The notes: generated by a model from the sequence alone, not told the origin. A stretch of 64,000 nucleotides of DNA from Comamonas sp. BIGb0152 (GCF_024809975.1 NZ_JANUDY010000007.1:186001-250000), one strand, 5' to 3'; numbered from the stretch's first letter, positions 25,943 to 36,050 are shown. Numbers and translations: made by a program.

Positions 25943-27574
25943 CTACAGCGCCTTGCGCAAGCTTGCGGGCGGGATGCGCATGGCCTCGCGGTACTTGGCC
26001 ACGGTGCGGCGCGCGCATTCAATGCCTTGGGCCTGCAGCAGATCGGCAATCTTTGCATCCGACAGCGGCTTCTTGGCGCTTTCCTCGTCCAGCAATTGCT
26101 TGATCAGCGCCTTCACGGCCGTGCTCGACGCACTGCCGCCGGTCTCGGTGCCCAGGCCCGAGCCGAAGAAGTACTTGAGCTCAAACGTGCCCTGGGGCGT
26201 GGCCATGTACTTGGCGGTGGTCACGCGGCTGATGGTGGATTCGTGCAGGCCCAGCTCGTCGGCAATCTCGCGCAGCACCATGGGGCGCATGGCCAGCTCG
26301 CCGTGGACAAAGAAATTGCGCTGGCGCTCGACGATGGCCTGTGAGACCCGCAAGATGGTGTCAAAACGCTGCTGGATGTTCTTGATGAACCAGCGCGCCT
26401 CCTGCAGCCGCTGCTGCAGCGCGCCATGGCCTTCGCTGCCCTTGTGGCTGCGCAAGGCGTTGGCATAGACATCCTGCACGCGCAGGCGCGGCATCACCTC
26501 GGCATTGAGCTGCACACTGAAACCGGGCACGGGCAAACCGCGCTCATTGCTGGGGCGCACGATGACATCGGGAATGATGGCATTGCGGTCCACATCAGCG
26601 TAAGGGCGGCCGGGCCGGGGTTCGAGCTTGGCAATCAGGGCCAGCGCACAGCGCACCGCTGCATCACTGCAGCCGGTCAATTGCATCAGCTTGCGCACAT
26701 CGCGGCGCGCCAGCAGATCGAGCGATTCCTGGCAGACCAGCAAGGCGGTCTCCAGCGCCAGGGCATCGGCCTCAGGCGCGTCCGAGCCTTCTTCATCCAA
26801 TAGGCGCTGCCGGGCCTTGATCTGCAGCACCATGCATTCGGACAGGTTGCGCGCACCAACACCAATGGGCTCCAGGCTTTGCAGGAGCCGCAAGGCCACG
26901 GTCAGGTGGTGCAGCAGGGCTTCGTAGCGCTCCGGATCGCTGGCGTCGCCAAAGCTTTGCGCCAGCTCGGCCAGGGTCTCTTCGAGGTAGCCCTCGTCGT
27001 TCAGCGATTCGATCAGAAAGTACAGCGCCGCCCGGTCTTCCGGGCACAGGCGCAAGGACAGGGCCTGGCGGTGCAGCACATCTTGCAAGCTGAGGTGTTC
27101 GGAGCGCCGGTCGGAAAGCGGTGACTCATCGTCGTCATCGCTGGCGCCGGCACTCGAGCGCGCGGGCAGATCACCGCCCCATTCTTCCCAGTCCGAGGCG
27201 GAGTCGCCGGTGGCCGCTTCGGCGTCCACGCCCGTCTCCTTGCCCGCGCCAAAATCCAGGGGCGAGTCCGCAGGACCCGCCTCAAAATCACTGGCGCTGC
27301 TGGCCAGCTCGGTGCTGGCGGGGGCTTCGCTGCTTTTTTCCGTGCGCTCTGCGGTGTCGGCTGTCTCCGCCGCCTCGCCAGGGCGCTCATCGGCGCTGCG
27401 CTCGGTCTCAGGCGGCTCGTCGCCGTCCCGCTCCAAGAAGGGGTTTTCGTCGAGCATCTGCTCGACTTCCTGCGTCAGCTCCTGCGTGGACAGCTGCAGC
27501 AGGCGAATGGATTGCTGCAGTTGGGGCGTGAGGGTCAGGCTCTGCGATACGCGCAGTGACAGCGAGGGCATCAT
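25943..27574 (-). CDS. rpoN: RNA polymerase sigma-54 factor RpoN
   Basis: A 543-residue sigma factor recognising -24/-12 promoters and needing an AAA+ activator. Region I is glutamine/leucine-rich (SQSLTLTPQLQQSIRLLQLS). The acidic region II (about 55-150) is long and Ser/Glu-rich. The core-binding and HTH regions follow, and the RpoN box is intact at the C-terminus (ARRTVAKYR), then EAMRIPPASLRK. The start is MMPSLSLRVSQS at 27574; the second ATG three bases on is equally possible. It lies 105 bp downstream of lptB on the same strand, the standard lptA-lptB-rpoN order. Confidence 0.96.
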   Translation of the reverse strand: MMPSLSLRVSQSLTLTPQLQQSIRLLQLSTQELTQEVEQMLDENPFLERDGDEPPETERSADERPGEAAETADTAERTEKSSEAPASTELASSASDFEAGPADSPLDFGAGKETGVDAEAATGDSASDWEEWGGDLPARSSAGASDDDDESPLSDRRSEHLSLQDVLHRQALSLRLCPEDRAALYFLIESLNDEGYLEETLAELAQSFGDASDPERYEALLHHLTVALRLLQSLEPIGVGARNLSECMVLQIKARQRLLDEEGSDAPEADALALETALLVCQESLDLLARRDVRKLMQLTGCSDAAVRCALALIAKLEPRPGRPYADVDRNAIIPDVIVRPSNERGLPVPGFSVQLNAEVMPRLRVQDVYANALRSHKGSEGHGALQQRLQEARWFIKNIQQRFDTILRVSQAIVERQRNFFVHGELAMRPMVLREIADELGLHESTISRVTTAKYMATPQGTFELKYFFGSGLGTETGGSASSTAVKALIKQLLDEESAKKPLSDAKIADLLQAQGIECARRTVAKYREAMRIPPASLRKAL

Positions 27575-27679
27575 GGCCGGGCTCCGGCGCCCACCTCGGC
27601 GCCCGCAGGCAGGCATGGCAGCACGTCCCAGCGGGGCTGGGCGGCATCGGGTCTGGCACGCCGTTGCGGGCGTGCGCTG

Positions 27680-28477
27680 TCACATGCGGAAGTGCTCACC
27701 CAGATAGACCCTCCGCACCTCGGCGTTCTCCACAATCTCTTGCGGCGTGCCTGCAGCCAGCACCTTGCCGTCGCTGATGATGCAGGCGTGGTCACAGATG
27801 CCCAGGGTTTCGCGCACATTGTGGTCGGTGATCAGCACGCCGATGCCGCGCTCTTTGAGGAAGGCGACAATGCGCTGGATCTCGATCACGGCGATCGGGT
27901 CGATACCGGCAAAGGGCTCGTCGAGCAAGATGAAACGGGGTTGGGTCGCCAGCGCGCGGGCGATCTCGACGCGGCGGCGCTCGCCACCGGACAAGGCCAC
28001 CGAAGGCGATTCGCGCAAGTGCTCCACACGCAGCTCCTGCAGTAGCGCCGTCAGCTGGCGATCGACCTCGGCGCGCGGCAGGGACTTGCCCTGTTCGTCC
28101 TTTTGCAGCTCCAGCACGGCGCGCACATTGTCCTGCACGCTGAGCTTGCGAAAGATCGATGCCTCTTGCGGCAGATAAGACAGGCCCAGTTGCGAGCGCT
28201 GGTGGATCGGCATATTGGCCACCGACTGCCCATCGATGCGGATATCGCCGCCATCGCTACGCACCAGGCCCACGATCATGTAGAACGAGGTGGTCTTGCC
28301 GGCACCATTGGGGCCCAGCAAACCCACCACCTCGCCTTTGCGCACCGACAGCGACACATCCTTGACCACCTTGCGGCTGCCATAGGATTTCTCGAGGTGC
28401 AACACCTCCAGCTGGCTGCGCTGGTCGCTGTTGGCGACGCGGGCATTGACGGAAATGGTCGAGGAGTTCTCTGCCAC
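27680..28477 (-). CDS. lptB: LPS export ABC transporter ATPase LptB
   Basis: A 265-residue ATPase powering LPS extraction from the inner membrane with LptF/G. It shows Walker A (GPNGAGKTT), the Q-loop, the signature [15 protein letters not shown], Walker B ([13 protein letters not shown]) and the switch His in [10 protein letters not shown]. The C-terminal [13 protein letters not shown] is typical of LptB. A 20-residue N-terminal extension, Ser/Asn-rich, precedes the usual start. It begins with GTG two bases after the lptA stop codon, indicating tight coupling. It is followed by rpoN. Confidence 0.95.
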   Translation of the reverse strand: MAENSSTISVNARVANSDQRSQLEVLHLEKSYGSRKVVKDVSLSVRKGEVVGLLGPNGAGKTTSFYMIVGLVRSDGGDIRIDGQSVANMPIHQRSQLGLSYLPQEASIFRKLSVQDNVRAVLELQKDEQGKSLPRAEVDRQLTALLQELRVEHLRESPSVALSGGERRRVEIARALATQPRFILLDEPFAGIDPIAVIEIQRIVAFLKERGIGVLITDHNVRETLGICDHACIISDGKVLAAGTPQEIVENAEVRRVYLGEHFRM

Positions 28478-28479
28478 GG

Positions 28480-29133
28480 TTACTTGGCTCCGTCGTTCAA
28501 TTGGGTGGCGGGGCGCAATGGCGTCTTGTCATCGGCGGCAGGCTTGGGCGGGGTGCTGGCCTTGTCGTCGGCCTTGGGCGTCAGAATCACGCGCACACGG
28601 CCGTTTTTCGCAGCACCTGGCTTGGGATCGCTGGCCTGGGCACCCTTCTGGCCGACCACGGTGAAGGTGTCGGTCAGGTTGTTGTAGGTGATCAGCGGGC
28701 CACTGACCTGGTCGGTCAAGGTGGTCTCGCGGTAGCGCCGCAGCTCGCCACGGCGCTCAAAATGCACGGTGTCATCGCGGCCGTTATAGGTGATGACCTC
28801 GCCTTCGCCTTCGACAAATTCGTCGGGCGCGCCGGGCGCGGAATCGCGCTTTTGGCGGAAAAAGGCCAGCTTGCCCGGGGCCGCCGTCACCACGCCGTGC
28901 TGGAAGCCATCGCGGTCCTGGCTCACGGTCAGATGGGCGCCACGGATGATGATGGTGCCCTTGGTCACCACCACATTGCCCGTGAAGACGCTGGTCTGCT
29001 TGAGTTCATCGTGGCGGCCATCGTCCGCCTCAATGTTCATGGGCTTGGTGCGGTCAGCACGCTCGGCGTGCGACAACAGCGGCACTACCAGCGCCGCTGC
29101 TACCAACAAGGATGTAAAAATACGGTGTCTCAT
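28480..29133 (-). CDS. lptA: LPS transport periplasmic protein LptA
   Basis: A 217-residue periplasmic protein that bridges the Lpt machines across the periplasm. The signal peptide ends LLSHA. The OstA/LptA beta-jellyroll follows ([41 protein letters not shown]), with a Pro/Lys/Asp-rich C-terminal tail from about residue 175 that is longer than in E. coli. The start at 29133 begins [10 protein letters not shown]; upstream in-frame sequence overlaps the dsbA terminator and is not coding. lptC is not next to it: dsbA lies upstream instead, separated by a terminator. Confidence 0.92.
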   Translation of the reverse strand: MRHRIFTSLLVAAALVVPLLSHAERADRTKPMNIEADDGRHDELKQTSVFTGNVVVTKGTIIIRGAHLTVSQDRDGFQHGVVTAAPGKLAFFRQKRDSAPGAPDEFVEGEGEVITYNGRDDTVHFERRGELRRYRETTLTDQVSGPLITYNNLTDTFTVVGQKGAQASDPKPGAAKNGRVRVILTPKADDKASTPPKPAADDKTPLRPATQLNDGAK

Positions 29134-29194
29134 AAAGGCATGAATCTTGCTCTGCCCCATTGTAGCCATGCTGGGGCGTTGAACCGTTTGAAGC

Positions 29195-29220
29195 ACAAAA
29201 AAGCCCGCGTTGGCGGGCTT
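29195..29220 (-). terminator. Terminator of dsbA
   Basis: On the minus strand, AAGCCCGC-CAAC-GCGGGCTT is a perfect 8-bp stem followed by T residues (A-run at 29197-29202 on the plus strand). It ends the dsbA transcript upstream of lptA. Confidence 0.88.
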
Positions 29221-29245
29221 CATCGCAAGCGTTGGGCGCGTCCGC

Positions 29246-29890
29246 TCAACCCTGGGCAGCCAGGAACTCGACAACCTGCAGCACATTGCCCATCGAGCCG
29301 GCACGGGTGCCGTCGGTGTAGTACTTGCCAGCAACGCCCAAGGATGGCACACCTTCGACGCCATAGGACTCTTGCAGCTGGGTGGCCTTGCGCACTTGAC
29401 CAGCCACGCTGAAAGAATTGTAGGCTTCCTTGAACTTGGCCAGGTTCACGCCGTTCTTGTCCATCCAGGCGAAGATCTCGTCGTCCTTGTTCAGGCGCTG
29501 GCGCTCCACATGGATGGCGCGGAAGACCTTGACATGCACGTCAGGGATCAGACCCATGGACTCCAGCGCAAAGTAGATCTTTTGCTGGGGCACAAAGGTG
29601 TTGTTGAAGGCCACGGGCACGCGGCGGATCTGCAGGTTCTTGGGGGCGGTCTTGGCCCAGGCTTCAAACTGCGGCTCGAAGGCATTGCAGTGCGGGCAGC
29701 TGTACCAGAAGAACTCAATGACCTCGACCTTGCCAGCGGGCACATCGGGGGTGACCGGCTTGGCCAGCTTGATGTAGTCCTTGCCTTCCTTGAACTTGGC
29801 TTGCGCGTTGGCGCCGGTGGCGAAAGGCAGGCTCAGTGCGGAAGCAGCGGTAGCGGAAGCCGCCAAAGTGGAAAACTCACGACGTTTCAT
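29246..29890 (-). CDS. dsbA: Thiol:disulfide interchange protein DsbA
   Basis: A 214-residue periplasmic oxidoreductase that introduces disulfide bonds into exported proteins. The thioredoxin-fold active site is C65-P-H-C68 (WYSCPHCNAFEP), and the cis-Pro loop lies in GVEGVPSLGVAGKYY. The signal sequence begins MKRREFSTLAAS and contains a twin-Arg-like RREF, so Tat export is conceivable, though Sec/SRP is usual for DsbA. The neighbours are a SPOR-domain gene upstream and lptA downstream, each probably separately transcribed. Confidence 0.93.
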   Translation of the reverse strand: MKRREFSTLAASATAASALSLPFATGANAQAKFKEGKDYIKLAKPVTPDVPAGKVEVIEFFWYSCPHCNAFEPQFEAWAKTAPKNLQIRRVPVAFNNTFVPQQKIYFALESMGLIPDVHVKVFRAIHVERQRLNKDDEIFAWMDKNGVNLAKFKEAYNSFSVAGQVRKATQLQESYGVEGVPSLGVAGKYYTDGTRAGSMGNVLQVVEFLAAQG

Positions 29891-29946
29891 GTTTTGTTAA
29901 CTCCAGTGACAAGTTGCGGTTAGGAGTGCCCTGTACCGCCAAAAGT

Positions 29947-30651
29947 TCAACGCTGTACGCGAACGATTTGCGCGTCCACGCCGGCGCCATCGAGCTTGCC
30001 TTTGAGGCCGTCGGCATCATCGCGCTTGTTGAATGGGCCTACGCGCACCCGGTATACCGTGCGGCCGTTGACTTCGCGCTCACTGACGCGGGCTTCCCAG
30101 CCCATCATCGCCAGCTTGGCGCGCTGTGCATCGCCATCGGTCTGGGTGCGGAAGGCACCGGCCTGCACAAAGTACTGGAAGCCGTCGGTGCCATCGGCAC
30201 TGCGCGACTTGGCCAGGTCTCCCAGCGGGTCAGCGCCCTGGCCGGCCTTGGGGTCCAGCTTGGCGACCTGGGTCTTGTCTGCAGGCTTGTCAGCGGGCTT
30301 GGCCGGATCGGGCAGCACCACTTCAGGCTTGGCAGGCTTGTTCTCCACCGGCGGGCTGGCGTTGTCGGCCACCGTGCGCGGCGGCTCGGGCACCACCACC
30401 CCTTGCGCTGCCGGTGCGGCTGCAGCCGGCGCACGCGCTGGGTTCTTGCCGTACAGCGGCGAGTTCGGGTCCCAGTTCTGGTTGCGCTGCGCCTCGGCCT
30501 TGTCCTTGGCCTCGCCCTTGACGCCACCTTTGTTGACAAACGGCACCGGCACATTGGTGACGTAAACGGCCACGGCCAAAGCCGCGCCCACGCCCACCAG
30601 CAGCCCCAGGATCAGCCCCAGGATGGTTCCACCACGTTGATGTCGTCGCAT
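29947..30651 (-). CDS. SPOR-domain membrane protein (FtsN-like)
   Basis: A 234-residue bitopic protein. A short basic cytoplasmic start (MRRHQRGG), one transmembrane helix (LGLILGLLVGVGAALAVAVYV) and a long Ala/Pro/Lys-rich linker precede a C-terminal SPOR domain (about 155-230; YFVQAGAFRTQTDGDAQRAKL, YRVRVGPFNKRDDADGLKGKL). SPOR domains bind denuded glycan strands at the division septum, so a cell-division role like FtsN is probable. I start at 30651 rather than 30 bases upstream. It follows argS by 26 bp, so the two form an operon. Confidence 0.88.
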   Translation of the reverse strand: MRRHQRGGTILGLILGLLVGVGAALAVAVYVTNVPVPFVNKGGVKGEAKDKAEAQRNQNWDPNSPLYGKNPARAPAAAAPAAQGVVVPEPPRTVADNASPPVENKPAKPEVVLPDPAKPADKPADKTQVAKLDPKAGQGADPLGDLAKSRSADGTDGFQYFVQAGAFRTQTDGDAQRAKLAMMGWEARVSEREVNGRTVYRVRVGPFNKRDDADGLKGKLDGAGVDAQIVRVQR

Positions 30652-30677
30652 TGCAGTTATTACCTTTTTTCGCAAAA

Positions 30678-32387
30678 TCACATGCGCTCTGGGGCGCTCA
30701 CACCCAGCACAGCCAGGCCATTGCGCAACACCTGCGCGACCGCTGCCACGAGTGCCAGACGGGCCAGTTTGGTGGCTTCGTCATCCACCAAGATACGCTC
30801 TGCATCATAGTAGCTGTGGTAAGCGGAAGCCAGATCGCGCAGATAGAACGTAACATCGTGCGGCGCATTGCCGTCGGCGGCGTTGGTCAGCATCTCGGGG
30901 TACTGGGCCAGCATCTGCATCAGCGCCTGGGCCTGGGGGCCCTGCAGCGCACTCAGATCCACACCGGACAAGGCCGGCAGGCCAGCGCCGCCCTGCTCTT
31001 GCCAGCCGCGCAGCACCGAGCAGATGCGCGCATGGGCGTACTGCACGTAGAACACCGGGTTGTCGTTGTTCTGGGCCACGGCCAGGTCCACATCGAAGGT
31101 GTACTCGGTATCGGGCTTGCGCGAGAGCAGGAAAAAGCGCACGGCATCCTTGCTGGTCCACTCGATCAGGTCGCGCAAAGTCACATAGCTGCCCGCGCGC
31201 TTGCTGATCTTGACCTCTTCACCGCCCCGCACCACGCGCACCATGGTGTGCAGCACGTAGTCGGGATAGCCCTTGGGGATGCCGACGTTCACGGCCTGCA
31301 GGCCGGCGCGCACGCGGGCGATGGTGCCGTGGTGGTCCGTGCCCTGGATGTTGACGGCCTTGCCGTAGCCACGCAGAAACTTCTGCGTGTGGTAGGCCAC
31401 ATCGGGCAGGAAGTAGGTGTAGGTGCCATCGGACTTGCGCATCACGCGGTCCTTGTCGTCACCAAAGTCGGTGGTGCGCAGCCACAGCGCGCCATCTTGC
31501 TCGTAGGTGTGGCCGCTGGCGATCAGGCGTTGGACAGTCTCGTCCACATGGCCGTTCTGGTACAGGCTCGATTCGAGGTAGTACTCGTCGAACTTCAGGT
31601 TGAAGGCCTGCAGGTCCTTGTCCTGCTCGTTGCGCAGGTAGGCCACCGCAAAATTGCGGATGTTGTCGTAGTCCTCGACATCGCCATTGGCGGTGAACGC
31701 GCGGTCATCGGCCTTGATGGTCTGCTTGGCCAGGAAGGCCTGGGCAATGTCGCCGATGTAGTCGCCGTTGTAGAAGTTCTTGGCCAGTGGATTGTCGCTG
31801 TCGGTGGGCCAGCAGTCGTCACCGGGCTTGAAGCCCTTGGCGCGCAGCTGCGTGCTCTTGGTCAGGGTGTCGATCTGCACGCCTGCGTCGTTGTAGTAAA
31901 ACTCGCGGTGCACGGCCCAGCCCTGGGTGGCGTAGAGGCTGCAGATGGCATCGCCCAGCGCGGCTTGGCGGCCGTGGCCCACGTGCAGCGGGCCGGTGGG
32001 GTTGGCCGAGACGAACTCGACAATGATTTTCTCGTCGCGCTGCGGCTGCATGCCAAAGCGCTCAGCCTCAGCCAGCACTTCCTGCACCACCTGCTGCTTG
32101 GCAGCGGGCTTGAGGCGCAGGTTCAAAAAGCCGGGGCCGGCGATCTCGATCGCAGCCACCCACTGCGCAAAGACGGGCGATGCCTCCAGCGCCGCCTTGA
32201 GCTGCTCGCCCAGTGCACGGGGATTGGCCTTGAGCGGTTTGGCCAGCTGCATGGCGGCGGTGACGGCAAAGTCACCGTGCGCGGCGACCTTAGGGGTTTC
32301 AAAGGCCGCGCGGCTACCGGCGCCAGGGGACAATGTATCGAGCTCGGCAGCAAGCACTGCGAGCAAATCTTTTTTGACTTGCAACAT
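30678..32387 (-). CDS. argS: Arginyl-tRNA synthetase
   Basis: A 569-residue class I aminoacyl-tRNA synthetase that charges tRNA-Arg. The HIGH motif appears as HVGH (135-138, [11 protein letters not shown]). The KMSKS-like loop is KISKRAG, the usual ArgRS variant. The C-terminal DALR anticodon-binding domain ends in GVSAPERM. The N-terminal additional domain is present, so the protein is complete. It is followed at 26 bp by the SPOR-domain gene. Confidence 0.97.
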   Translation of the reverse strand: MLQVKKDLLAVLAAELDTLSPGAGSRAAFETPKVAAHGDFAVTAAMQLAKPLKANPRALGEQLKAALEASPVFAQWVAAIEIAGPGFLNLRLKPAAKQQVVQEVLAEAERFGMQPQRDEKIIVEFVSANPTGPLHVGHGRQAALGDAICSLYATQGWAVHREFYYNDAGVQIDTLTKSTQLRAKGFKPGDDCWPTDSDNPLAKNFYNGDYIGDIAQAFLAKQTIKADDRAFTANGDVEDYDNIRNFAVAYLRNEQDKDLQAFNLKFDEYYLESSLYQNGHVDETVQRLIASGHTYEQDGALWLRTTDFGDDKDRVMRKSDGTYTYFLPDVAYHTQKFLRGYGKAVNIQGTDHHGTIARVRAGLQAVNVGIPKGYPDYVLHTMVRVVRGGEEVKISKRAGSYVTLRDLIEWTSKDAVRFFLLSRKPDTEYTFDVDLAVAQNNDNPVFYVQYAHARICSVLRGWQEQGGAGLPALSGVDLSALQGPQAQALMQMLAQYPEMLTNAADGNAPHDVTFYLRDLASAYHSYYDAERILVDDEATKLARLALVAAVAQVLRNGLAVLGVSAPERM

Positions 32388-32428
32388 ATTTGAAACTTAG
32401 ACGAAGCAGTTACCAGCGCCAGGCCGGT

Positions 32429-32875
32429 TTACCAGCCCCGGGCATAAAACACGGCGACGGCGGCGATCACGGGAATCAGATGGGCTTGCCACATGACCCA
32501 TTTGCGCGTGGCGCGCACCTCGGCGTCCCCAGGCAAAGCGCCATTGTCGCGCAATTGACGTAACCAGCGGCGGAACACGGCTGTCGGCTTGAGCGACAGC
32601 ACCACGCCCACGACCACCAAGCTCATCTTCAGGTGAAACAGCGGCTGGCTGACATACCAGGTCACCCCCTTGGCACCCAGAAACAGGCGCAGCAGGCCGG
32701 TGGCCAGCACCGCCACCGCCGCAAAGGCATAGACCAGGTCCAGGCGCGCGAGGCGCTGCACCACGGCCGCATTCATCCATTCAGAACGACACAGCGCCGC
32801 CTGGCTGGAGAGAAAAACCACCATCGTCAACAAAGCCAGCAAATGCAGGCAGGACAGAACTGCTTCCAAGGTCAT
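32429..32875 (-). CDS. DUF2214-like four-helix membrane protein
   Basis: A 148-residue inner-membrane protein with four hydrophobic helices: LSCLHLLALLTMVVFLSSQ, LVYAFAAVAVLATGLLRLFL, FHLKMSLVVVGVVLSL and HLIPVIAAVAVFYARGW. The H-box in helix 1, the GVTWYVSQPLFHLK loop and the overall pattern fit the DUF2214/CopD-like group. No biochemical role is known. It starts just 4 bases from the LysR stop and so is probably cotranscribed with that regulator. Confidence 0.75.
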   Translation of the reverse strand: MTLEAVLSCLHLLALLTMVVFLSSQAALCRSEWMNAAVVQRLARLDLVYAFAAVAVLATGLLRLFLGAKGVTWYVSQPLFHLKMSLVVVGVVLSLKPTAVFRRWLRQLRDNGALPGDAEVRATRKWVMWQAHLIPVIAAVAVFYARGW

Positions 32876-32879
32876 CGTG

Positions 32880-33806
32880 TTACTCCGTTTTTTTCCAGAA
32901 ATCCGCGCGCTCGTAGTGCTGCTTGACGAAATCGATCCACAAGCGCACCCGCAGCGGCAGGTGTTTGCGCTGCTGAAACATCACATAAATGCCATTGGGC
33001 GGTGCAGCAAAATCCTCCAGCACCTCCACCAGTCGGCCCGCGGCAATCTCGGCCTCTACTTCCCAGGTGCTGCGCCAGGCAATGCCCCAGCCCTGCTGGC
33101 ACCAGTCATGCAGCACCTGGCCGTCTGAGCAATCCAGCGGCCCTCCGGGCTTGAGGTAGACCACCTCGCTGGCGCCTGCTGCGGCCGGCATGCGAAAGGC
33201 CCAGCCCCGCGTTTGGGAGGCCTCGCTCGACAAGGTCAGGCAGTCATGCTGGCTCAGCTCACTGGGGTGGCGGGGAATACCCCGGCGACGCAGGTACTCC
33301 GGCGTGGCCACGCACAGGCGCCGGTTGTCGGCCACCCGCACACTCACCAGCGATGAATCGGGCAGATCGCCAACACGGATGGCACAGTCATAGCCCTCGC
33401 CGGCCAGGTCCACCAGGCGGTCGCTCAGGTTCAGCGAGACGCTCACCTCGGGGTGGCGTGCATGGTAGAGCGGCAGCAGGGGCGCCACATGGCGGCGGCC
33501 AAAACCGGCAGGCGCGGTGATCCGCAAATGCCCTGTCGCCTTGATGCCCCCGGCGCTGACGCTGGCCTCCACACTGGCCAGCTCCGCGAGCAGACGCTGG
33601 CAGTCCTCTAAAAAGGCCGTGCCTTCATAGGTCAAGGTCAGCTTTCGGGTAGTGCGCACCAGCAGCTTGACGCCCAAGCGCTCTTCCAGCGCATCGAGCC
33701 GGCGGCCCATGATGGCCGGGGCCACGCCTTCGGCCTTGGCTGCAGCGGTAAGGCTGCCGCGCGAGGCAATGGCGACAAAGGATTCGAGCTGCTTGAGGCG
33801 GTCCAT
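32880..33806 (-). CDS. LysR-family transcriptional regulator
   Basis: A 308-residue LTTR. The N-terminal winged HTH (MDRLKQLESFVAIASRGSLTAAAK, APAIMGRRLDALEERLG) is followed by a periplasmic-binding-protein-like effector domain (about 90-295). The start is the ATG at 33806; an open extension upstream overlaps the promoter of the divergent kinase gene. Its stop lies next to the DUF2214-like gene on the same strand. The target and inducer are unknown. It may regulate the downstream membrane protein or the divergent two-component genes. Confidence 0.9.
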   Translation of the reverse strand: MDRLKQLESFVAIASRGSLTAAAKAEGVAPAIMGRRLDALEERLGVKLLVRTTRKLTLTYEGTAFLEDCQRLLAELASVEASVSAGGIKATGHLRITAPAGFGRRHVAPLLPLYHARHPEVSVSLNLSDRLVDLAGEGYDCAIRVGDLPDSSLVSVRVADNRRLCVATPEYLRRRGIPRHPSELSQHDCLTLSSEASQTRGWAFRMPAAAGASEVVYLKPGGPLDCSDGQVLHDWCQQGWGIAWRSTWEVEAEIAAGRLVEVLEDFAAPPNGIYVMFQQRKHLPLRVRLWIDFVKQHYERADFWKKTE

Positions 33807-33970
33807 ACCAGAACACAGAAAAGATGCAAAGCCAGCGCTGCAACGCCTGTGCGACGCGCTCGTTGGGCAACAGCCTATTATCATCGGGGCACCCGCCGGG
33901 CGGGCGCTTGAAAGCGCATATCCCGCTGCGGCATCCTTGACAGCTGCCATTTTCCCGCGCTCCCTCCCCT

Positions 33971-35221
33971 ATGCCGCCAGCTCCCACGCCGTCTCCCAGC
34001 ACCTCCTCCAGCGCCGATGCGCTCTGGTTTGCCCCCGCACAGCTGCTGCGCCTGTTCGGCAGCAGCCCCGTCGCCATGGCCTACTGGGGCCGCGACCAGC
34101 GCCTGCGCCTGGCCACGCCGCAGTGGTGCGAATGGTTTGGTGTGCCGGCCACCGGCATCGTCGGCCAGCAGCTGGACGAGGCCTTGCCACCCGACTTTGC
34201 CCAGCAGCACCTGCAGGCGCTGCACAACGCCGCCCAAGGCCAGCGCCAGCAGTTCGACACCTGCAAAACCGATGTGCACGGCCAGATCGCCTGGCGCCGC
34301 GTCAGCCTCTCGCCCCACCTCTGGCCCGCCGCCAACGGCAGCAAAAGCAGCCAGGGCACCTTGATGCTGATGCAGGACTGCAGCGCTGAATACGCCCATG
34401 CCGCCCAAGCCGATGCCCTGCGCGCGCAGCTGGCAGCCCTGTCCTCCACCGACCTGGAGCGCACCGAAGAAAAAGGCGAGCTGCTCAAACTGCGCACCTT
34501 GCTGGACTGGCGCACGGCCATGCTGGCCGAGCACAGCGAGATGCTGCAGCTGCTCTCGCATGAGATTCGCCAACCGCTGAACAACGCATCGGCCGCCATG
34601 CAGGCGACCATGTCCGCCATAGCCGACCTGCAGCTGAGCCAGACCACCCCGGCCACCAAGGCCTTGCTGCGCGCCGAGCATGTGCTCCAACAGGTCATCG
34701 GCACCCTGGACAACACCTTGGCGGCCGGCACCATCTTGGCCGTGGGCGGGCGCGCGGGCGCATCGTCGGATACCGATCTGCCCACCCTGGTCAACCTGGT
34801 ACTGCATGACATTGCCGCCGACGCCCGGCCCCGCATCCAGGTGGTCTGGGATGCCGAGGCCCGCACGGTGCAACTGCACCCGGCCCTCATGCGGCTGACC
34901 ATTCGCAACCTGCTCAACAACGCGCTCAATTACGCCCCGGCAGACAGCCCGGTGCTGCTGCGCCTGGCCGACTGCGACGACCCGCTGGCGCTTATCATCG
35001 AAGTGATCGATGCAGGCCCCGGCATCCCCGAGGCATTGCGACCGCGCCTGTTCGACAAAGGCACGCGCGGCACCGAGCACCGCCACCGGGCCGGTGCGGG
35101 CCTGGGCCTGTTCATTGTGCGTTCGGTGGTGCAACTGCACCAGGGCACGGTGCAGGCCTTGCCGCGCCAGCCACACGGCACCATCATGCGCATAGAGCTG
35201 CCCCAAGGACTCGATGACTAG
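33971..35221 (+). CDS. Soluble PAS-domain sensor histidine kinase
   Basis: A 416-residue cytoplasmic kinase with no membrane helix. A PAS fold (about 30-145; SSPVAMAYWGRDQRL) is followed by a coiled coil and a HisKA helix with H197 (LLSHEIRQPLNN). The ATPase domain has an N-box (RNLLNNALNYA), DAGPGIPE and GAGLGLFIV. Its likely partner is the OmpR-type regulator 142 bp downstream. Lacking a membrane sensor, it should read an intracellular signal through the PAS domain, but no cofactor-binding residue is obvious. Two roadblock-like genes converge on this pair. Confidence 0.9.
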   Translation: MPPAPTPSPSTSSSADALWFAPAQLLRLFGSSPVAMAYWGRDQRLRLATPQWCEWFGVPATGIVGQQLDEALPPDFAQQHLQALHNAAQGQRQQFDTCKTDVHGQIAWRRVSLSPHLWPAANGSKSSQGTLMLMQDCSAEYAHAAQADALRAQLAALSSTDLERTEEKGELLKLRTLLDWRTAMLAEHSEMLQLLSHEIRQPLNNASAAMQATMSAIADLQLSQTTPATKALLRAEHVLQQVIGTLDNTLAAGTILAVGGRAGASSDTDLPTLVNLVLHDIAADARPRIQVVWDAEARTVQLHPALMRLTIRNLLNNALNYAPADSPVLLRLADCDDPLALIIEVIDAGPGIPEALRPRLFDKGTRGTEHRHRAGAGLGLFIVRSVVQLHQGTVQALPRQPHGTIMRIELPQGLDD

Positions 35222-35287
35222 ACACCCACGGAGGCGCCTGGCGCCCGCACCCTGCCCCTGCAGAAGCGCCCCGCCCGCTCAGCGCGA

Positions 35288-35315
35288 CCCCGCTCGGCGC
35301 GCCCCGCTCGGCACG
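35288..35315. repeat. Two tandem 14-bp GC-rich units
   Basis: CCCCGCTCGGCGCG is followed directly by CCCCGCTCGGCACG, with degenerate copies on both sides. They lie in the 142-bp gap between the kinase and regulator genes, and may be a minor slippage repeat or a structured RNA spacer. Confidence 0.6.
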
Positions 35316-35363
35316 CCCGCTTCTCAGGCCTTTTGACCGACCGCTTACTTCCACGGATACACC

Positions 35364-36050
35364 ATGCTTCCCGCCACGCTCGCCCTGGTCGACGATGACC
35401 CCGAATACAGCGAATTTCTGGCCCAACACTTGCGCAACCAGGGTGTTCAGGTTCAGGTCTACAGCGACAGCAGCGACCTGCTCGCCGACATCGAGCCCTA
35501 CCGCTTTGATTTCTATGTGCTGGACCTGATGCTGCCCGGCGTCAACGGCACCGAGCTGCTGCGCATACTGCGCAAACGCAGCCAGGCAGGCGTGCTCATC
35601 GTCTCGGGCCGGCTGGGGCCGGAGGTGTTTGCCGAAGTCATCAACGCCGGCGCCGACATGTATTTGACCAAGCCCGTAACCTTTGAGCAGGTGGAGCTGG
35701 CCGTGCGCGCTGTGCACCGCCGCATCATGACCACCGCCCAGATCGCCACGGCCTGGAAACTCGACAGCCACCGCAGCCTGCTGATGGCGCCCGACGGCCA
35801 GAGCGTCGATCTGAGCCCCACCGACCTGATGCTGATGCAGTGCTTTCTCAAGGCCCAGGGCGCCGTCGTAGGCCGCGACCAGATCCGCGAGCTGCTGGGC
35901 TACCCGACCGCCACCGAGTCCGACAACAGCCTGCACGCCACCATCTACCGCCTGCGCCGGCGCATTGAAAAAGCCACGCCGCTGGCGGTGCCGCTGCAAT
36001 CCCAGCAAAAAGTGGGCTACCAGTTCCGCGCGCCGCTGGTGTCGGCCTGA
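35364..36050 (+). CDS. OmpR/PhoB-family response regulator
   Basis: A 228-residue regulator. The receiver has the acidic triplet D10-D12, phospho-acceptor D54 in YVLDLMLPG and the conserved Lys in YLTKPV. The C-terminal winged helix (about 130-222) shows the OmpR-type recognition segment (DNSLHATIYRLRRRIE) and the terminal hairpin VGYQFRAP. The preceding soluble kinase is the probable partner. No operator or regulon is visible. The convergent roadblock-like gene downstream is separated by a terminator. Confidence 0.92.
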   Translation: MLPATLALVDDDPEYSEFLAQHLRNQGVQVQVYSDSSDLLADIEPYRFDFYVLDLMLPGVNGTELLRILRKRSQAGVLIVSGRLGPEVFAEVINAGADMYLTKPVTFEQVELAVRAVHRRIMTTAQIATAWKLDSHRSLLMAPDGQSVDLSPTDLMLMQCFLKAQGAVVGRDQIRELLGYPTATESDNSLHATIYRLRRRIEKATPLAVPLQSQQKVGYQFRAPLVSA

